This document shows positions 58,484 through 64,000 of a stretch of 64,000 nucleotides of DNA, in pieces. Source of the stretch: Batrachochytrium dendrobatidis JAM81 (Eukaryota; Chytridiomycota; Chytridiomycetes; Rhizophydiales); contig NW_006281107.1 of NCBI RefSeq assembly GCF_000203795.2, positions 258,965-322,964 on the forward strand, written 5' to 3'. The notes below the pieces were generated by a model. It worked only from the letters and a program-made list of their open reading frames with translations, was not told where the DNA came from and ran no database searches. The position numbers and the translations under genes are program-made. The stretch's first letter is position 1. Every line of letters begins with the position of its first letter.

Positions 58484-61310
58484 TTATTTTTTTCGAATAA
58501 GATCATCAGCAAACAGAGTTTGAACCGCTCGGCACAAGTCGTATGTCATGGATTCACTCACGACCGAATCGTGCTTGTAATCAGTGTGTTTCGTAACAAA
58601 GTCTCTGGTCCATGCAGCTGCAGTCATACGTTCACCCGAAGCCTTTTGAGAAATGACAGACAAGTACTGTTTCAGTCGGAGTCGTGTCGTATCTGACATT
58701 TCAGTTTCGTTGTCAAGATATCCACCAATAAGAGGTAAAAGGCCTGGAAAAACGCCGTTACCATTCATGATACAGTTGATACCCATTTTGCGAAATTCGC
58801 TTTTAGAAGAGCCGTTTGATTCATGAGTTGTATTAGGTGTCGCACCAGCAGTAACCGATGGAATATGAATTCCATTGGGAGTTAGACATGGACTCGTACC
58901 ATTGCTGTCATCACTGCAGCTGCTGGCATTGGACGCATTTAGTGAATTGACAGATACACTGGGTGTAACGTTGAATGGGTGGGGAAGAAAAGATCGACAC
59001 GAGCTGGGCGGGTCAGTCGAGTTTGCTGTTGAATATAAATCAATAATACAGTTGCATAGATGATGTTAGTCGTGAGCTTTTGACAGTCCAACAAACAGGT
59101 CGAATAGATTTCACCAAAAATATCACGACGAAACCAGAACGTTTCGTTTAATACTGCGTCACGTTTCTGTGCAGTTTGCATATTCTCGTCTACCTTGCTT
59201 AAAGGAATGTAGAAATTAAGATTATATGCCAGAATAGTGCGTGTTAGCAATACTACAAAAATGGAGAATACAGCGTTTTCATGGTCAGTCAGTTGGATCT
59301 CCATGCTGCGAAACTCCACTCGCCAGCCCATGTTGGGTGCAGAGGGTGGAGGTGGTTTAAACCGCATCGATTGCCAGTTGGTAGATTGGATGTTTTCAAA
59401 ATGGTCCGAACTAGTTTGATCGTCCTGATCAAGAAGTTCACGAAACACTACAAGTGGGTCTCTAATGAACAGATGAGCATAGTGTTTGGCAAGCAGATCG
59501 TCTACGCCTGCATCCACCAACTTGGCATAGACTTCCATATCCATAGCTACATCAAGATCATTGTATTCATCCTTGTAAAAGCCAGAACCGGGAGGAGGAG
59601 CAGAAAGATCCAGAGGTTCAGATTCGACTTTATTACAGCATCCACCAGAGTAATTGGGACCAGGAGAAAGGTATCGCGATACTGAATCGTATCGTGACTT
59701 GCTAATCTTGAATTTGCTATTCTTGAGTGGCTATAAAAGTCATCAAGATTATGTTAGAAATGATGCTGTTTTGATTGAGTAAAAGTAAAGATTTACCATT
59801 TTCCCCCGCTCCTCCAATGTGCGATCATCCACGGATCCAGAAATGACATTCCATCGGCAATCCACATCAGCTAGCATACCACGATAAATAGGTGCGGCAG
59901 CAGTAAGAGCAAGCATGATAGGAGCCACCACAGACAGTTGGTCATATAATCGACGGGCCTCTTCAACAGAACACGCCTGAAAGGTCACTTGCAGACAGCT
60001 ACAGCCCATACCAAAGCACATGCTGTCCATGTAAATGTGGTCTTCTTTGGCATCAGGGGTGTAGTCAGGCAATGAGGCGGGAATGGGTTGATGTTGACTG
60101 GCAAGATACTCTTTTAGGACACGAGGAACGGGTTCTCTGAATGGAGATGGAGTGTTGGTGTCTTTGAAGATGGGCAGATTGATTGCAACTTTTGACCCAC
60201 GACGCTTTCGAATATTAGCAGTCAATGTTCTAGGTTATTTTGAATAGAGATTAGAAATTAAAGTTTGTTGATAGAAAGCATTACAAGATAACATACGGAA
60301 AGCGAGCATGCTGTGTGATGGCCTGTTGAGGGATAAATAAACTCATACTGGCACCTTGACCAGGAGTAGGATCGAAGCTGGGCTCGATGAACTTGTCGGT
60401 ACAACCCAAACGCGGAAAATTGGTGAATGTAAATAGCGACTGATTGCTTTTAAGCAAAGAATTGCCGAGTGCTCGTCTGTTCAACAAAAACTAAAAGCTA
60501 AGCGCCAAAACCACAGTAAGAATAGAATTTAAAGTGACGAATACATGGATTGAAATACCTCTTGCGCATGTTTTCCTCGACTGTTAGAAGATCATCCACA
60601 GTCGAGCCATAAGGAACGCCAGGTGTGCCTAATATGACTCGTTAAAATGAGTAAAAAATTCGATATTTCGTCATCTCAACGCACAACGATTGGACAATAC
60701 CTTCAAGCATGTATCGACCATATTCAGGCTTCCAAGAACTATCTGGAACACCACTTTATCCAAAAATAAAAATTAGTCGAGTTGATGAGAGTTGAAACAC
60801 AACCCATACATACCCAGCTGCAAGAGTATCATTTTCCATCTGAGAAAGCGTATCCAGAGCCACAGAAGCATCAAGGGCGAGACGAGCAGTGCGAGCATCC
60901 TTGTTGAGCTCCACTACCACATATTCAATCTAATAAAAATGTTAGAACAGTCAGTTCTGTATAGGCACAGAATTGTTCGATTCAACCATTCAAAATAAAA
61001 ATAAGTTTGGGCTCGATGAGCATGAGAATGAAATAGAATTCAAAGACAACATGCTTACTAATCGACTAGAAAACAGAGTTTACTAATCAACCAGAACACA
61101 GCATTCATAGTAATATTATCGATAGAATAAACAGGAATGATTTTGAAGAGTATGGTTTACCTCGTCACCCCAAAGCAGATGATCCTTGCGACGAGATTTG
61201 ACTCTATTCCAGATATTAAGGAATTGAGCGATGCCATGAGTACGAACATGGTCAGCATGAGGATGTAAATCTTCCCAACTCAGCGGAGTACCCAAAGATA
61301 AAAGTCCCAT
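58484..61310 (-). CDS. GSH1: Glutamate-cysteine ligase, catalytic subunit
   Basis: Starts at 61310 ([20 protein letters not shown]), matching the usual eukaryotic GCL N-terminus. Exons continue [112 protein letters not shown], and [18 protein letters not shown]. After an intron there is an inserted Ser/Asn/Thr-rich stretch of ~75 residues, then [34 protein letters not shown] text and a stop at 58484-58486. GCL joins glutamate and cysteine using ATP, the rate-limiting step of glutathione synthesis in the cytosol. Substrate and ATP-site regions look intact. The promoter-like motif lies 29-51 nt upstream of the start. Confidence 0.97.
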
Positions 61311-61678
61311 TTTTAATAATAATATTAACAAACTGGATTTAAATCGTATTGACGTAAAATAGGGTCTAGCAAGAATCGAAATTTAAAAATTGCTTTGAAG
61401 TCGATTGGCAATAGATAATCTTGGCGTGTATCGCGGGCTTGTTAAAGTATTGAACTGTGATTTTATATCATCGATTCATTTGTTATCACAAGACTTTTTA
61501 TATTTAATCGTATAAACTATTTAGTAATAACGAGCAGTAACTTCATATCAGTCTGCTATAGTCATATCTTGACTGTTATGCAAACCTTTCTCAAAAACTA
61601 TAAATCCATTCGGATAATGCGAATATAAATTAATTTGCATTGCCATTTGGATTGCCATTTGGATTCACTTCCAAATCA
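61311..61678. other. Intergenic, promoter of glutamate-cysteine ligase and 3' flank of kinase gene
   Basis: 368 bp. Contains the motif copy at 61339-61361 and no coding pattern. Confidence 0.5.
61339..61361 (-). promoter_or_regulatory. Motif copy upstream of glutamate-cysteine ligase start
   Basis: Minus strand CTATTTTACGTCAATACG then ATTTA; 29-51 nt before the ATG in gene orientation. One substitution in the core (GTC for GTG). Confidence 0.45.

Positions 61679-64000
<2,322 letters not shown>

Noticed and set aside
61361..61380. Possible tRNA T-arm (TTCGATTC on the minus strand)
   Set aside because: The flanking bases do not pair into a T stem and no acceptor or anticodon arm is present.

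Overview
This is a nuclear genome segment from a chytrid fungus, most compatible with Batrachochytrium. It is AT-rich with short spliceosomal introns, mostly GT-AG. It carries a secreted M36 fungalysin, and two members of a lineage-specific secreted low-complexity family that I relate to Batrachochytrium only by inference. It also has genes fungi share with flagellated eukaryotes and animals: a C2HC zinc-finger ZC2HC1-like protein and an MST/Hippo kinase with a SARAH tail. The species cannot be fixed from sequence reading alone; B. salamandrivorans or B. dendrobatidis are the candidates.

Layout. Positions 1-20000 are a gene-poor, repeat-rich, accessory-looking region. It contains a fragment of an ARM/HEAT-like gene at the left edge. 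Next comes a 985-residue secreted protein made largely of 39 or so 16-residue repeats interrupted by four very basic blocks. An island of unassigned reading frames follows at 6.4-9.3 kb, then a second, non-repetitive member of the same secreted family in opposite orientation. Beyond that lie a decayed hAT transposon, two 5S rRNA genes in ~360-bp duplicated units, and one intact M36 metalloprotease between them. Both secreted-protein loci are bracketed by direct repeats.

Positions 20000-64000 are gene-dense core genome: a head-to-head pair of amino-acid-transporter paralogues; the ZC2HC1-like zinc-finger gene; a delta-12 fatty acid desaturase; the complex I assembly methyltransferase NDUFAF5; prefoldin subunit 2; a membrane-anchored protein disulfide isomerase; and a DH-PH RhoGEF. 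A very tight same-strand run follows: a ZnT9-like transporter, a cation/Ca2+ exchanger and a RING-H2 membrane protein, with 40 and 12 nt between coding regions. Then come a second membrane RING-H2 protein, a CAMK-type kinase with a KA1/CIPK/Chk1-like tail, a long coiled-coil protein, glutamate-cysteine ligase (glutathione synthesis), and the 3' part of an MST/Hippo-type kinase that runs off the right edge.

Across the core genes a short motif (CATTTTACGTGAATA followed by a GGCTGTA-like end) recurs just upstream of several start codons in gene orientation. It is a candidate promoter or 5'-leader element, and degenerate copies lie in dispersed repeats. Most gene models were assembled by reading splice joins by eye; exon boundaries quoted as approximate should be treated that way.
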